NCBI GenBank assembly: GCA_003453695.1 | Contig: DMNK01000132.1 | Location: 75,894-82,013, forward strand | Length of the DNA stretch: 6,120 bases | Reading direction: 5' to 3' | Source of the DNA: Acidimicrobiaceae bacterium | GTDB lineage: Bacteria > Actinomycetota > Acidimicrobiia > Acidimicrobiales > UBA8190 | Shown here: one piece after another, positions 5,795 to 6,120 of the stretch | Numbering within the stretch: position 1 is the stretch's first letter | Layout: each line of letters starts with the position of its first letter | Program-made: the position numbers and the translations under genes | Notes under the pieces: generated by a model | Database searches by the model: none | What the model saw: only the letters and a program-made list of their open reading frames with translations | What the model was told of the DNA's origin: nothing

Positions 5795-6118
5795 TTACGC
5801 CGCCTTGACGGCGGCCACCAGTTTGGTGAGCGAGTCCTTGGCGTCGCCGAACAACATGGTGGTCTTGGGGTCGTACAACAGCTCGTTGTCGATGCCGGCG
5901 AAGCCGGGGCGCATGGAGCGCTTCAAGAAGATGATGTTCTCGGCTTCGTCGGCGTGCACGATCGGCATCCCGTAGATGGGGCTCCCCGGCGTGTTGTTGG
6001 CGGCCGGGTTCACGGTGTCGTTCGCCCCCACCACCAGGGCCACGTCGGTGGTGGGCATCTCCCGGTTGGCCTCTTCCATCTCCTCGAGCTGGTCGTAGGG
6101 GACGTTGGCCTCGGCCAG
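5795..6118 (-). CDS. pntB: NAD(P) transhydrogenase subunit beta (PntB), C-terminal NADP(H) domain, 5' end beyond window
   Basis: The last 107 residues of PntB, the membrane-plus-NADP(H)-binding subunit of proton-translocating transhydrogenase. The enzyme transfers hydride from NADH to NADP+ and is driven by proton entry through the membrane domain. Domain III motifs appear in the right order: LAEANVPYDQLEEMEEAN, then VGANDTVNPAA, SPIYGMP, FLKRSMRPGFAG and MLFGDAK. In the E. coli protein the Asp of GANDTVNP and the Lys-Arg-Ser of the KRS motif contact or shape the NADP(H) pocket; both are kept here. The ATG at 6079 is internal, since the conserved sequence continues upstream to the window edge. 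The stop codon is TAA at 5797-5795 and the C-terminal length is normal. The N-terminal part and the alpha subunit genes should lie beyond 6120. The gene is followed by the two-propeller gene on the same strand. Confidence 0.96.
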   Translation of the reverse strand: MAEANVPYDQLEEMEEANREMPTTDVALVVGANDTVNPAANNTPGSPIYGMPIVHADEAENIIFLKRSMRPGFAGIDNELLYDPKTTMLFGDAKDSLTKLVAAVKAA

Positions 6119-6120
6119 CA

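Noticed and set aside
5379..5975. 198-residue plus-strand frame across the pntB / two-propeller gap
   Set aside because: It runs antisense through both pntB, whose motifs are unmistakable, and the signal peptide of the neighbouring gene.

Overview
This 6.1 kb window is very GC-rich and holds five protein-coding genes. Its codon use, the actinobacterial style of its universal stress protein and its proton-translocating transhydrogenase all suggest a high-GC actinobacterium. A lineage near Acidimicrobiia or Thermoleophilia is a guess from general impression, not something the sequence proves. No tRNA, rRNA, CRISPR array, insertion sequence or phage gene is visible.

Layout, left to right. (1) Positions 2-1153 (+) are the 3' part of a divergent membrane cytochrome b: a b6-type helix with two histidines 15 residues apart, two further membrane helices, and a roughly 220-residue extracytoplasmic region between those two. 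(2) A 145-bp gap follows. It carries an imperfect dyad resembling a DosR box, a perfect tandem 9-mer and a 7-bp inverted repeat, and it leads into a small universal stress protein gene (1299-1733, +). (3) That gene converges on a minus-strand block. Read in the direction of transcription, this block is the end of pntB (right edge), then a secreted 819-residue protein made of two beta-propellers (5708-3249), then a secreted 447-residue cysteine- and asparagine-rich protein of no recognised family (3134-1791). No stretch above 300 bases lacks a gene; the longest gap is 145 bp.

How the genes fit together: the cytochrome b fragment and PntB are both membrane bioenergetic proteins (quinol/electron transfer, and NADH-to-NADPH hydride transfer coupled to the proton gradient). 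A DosR-like site ahead of a stress protein gene would fit control by respiratory or oxygen status, but that is inference. The two exported proteins are adjacent and in the same direction. They look like an extracellular or cell-surface pair.

The most unusual items are the seven-copy repeat domain of the two-propeller protein, whose inner four copies are spaced exactly 150 bp apart, and the orphan exported protein with 14 cysteines. I did not find a clear new defence or mobile system here.
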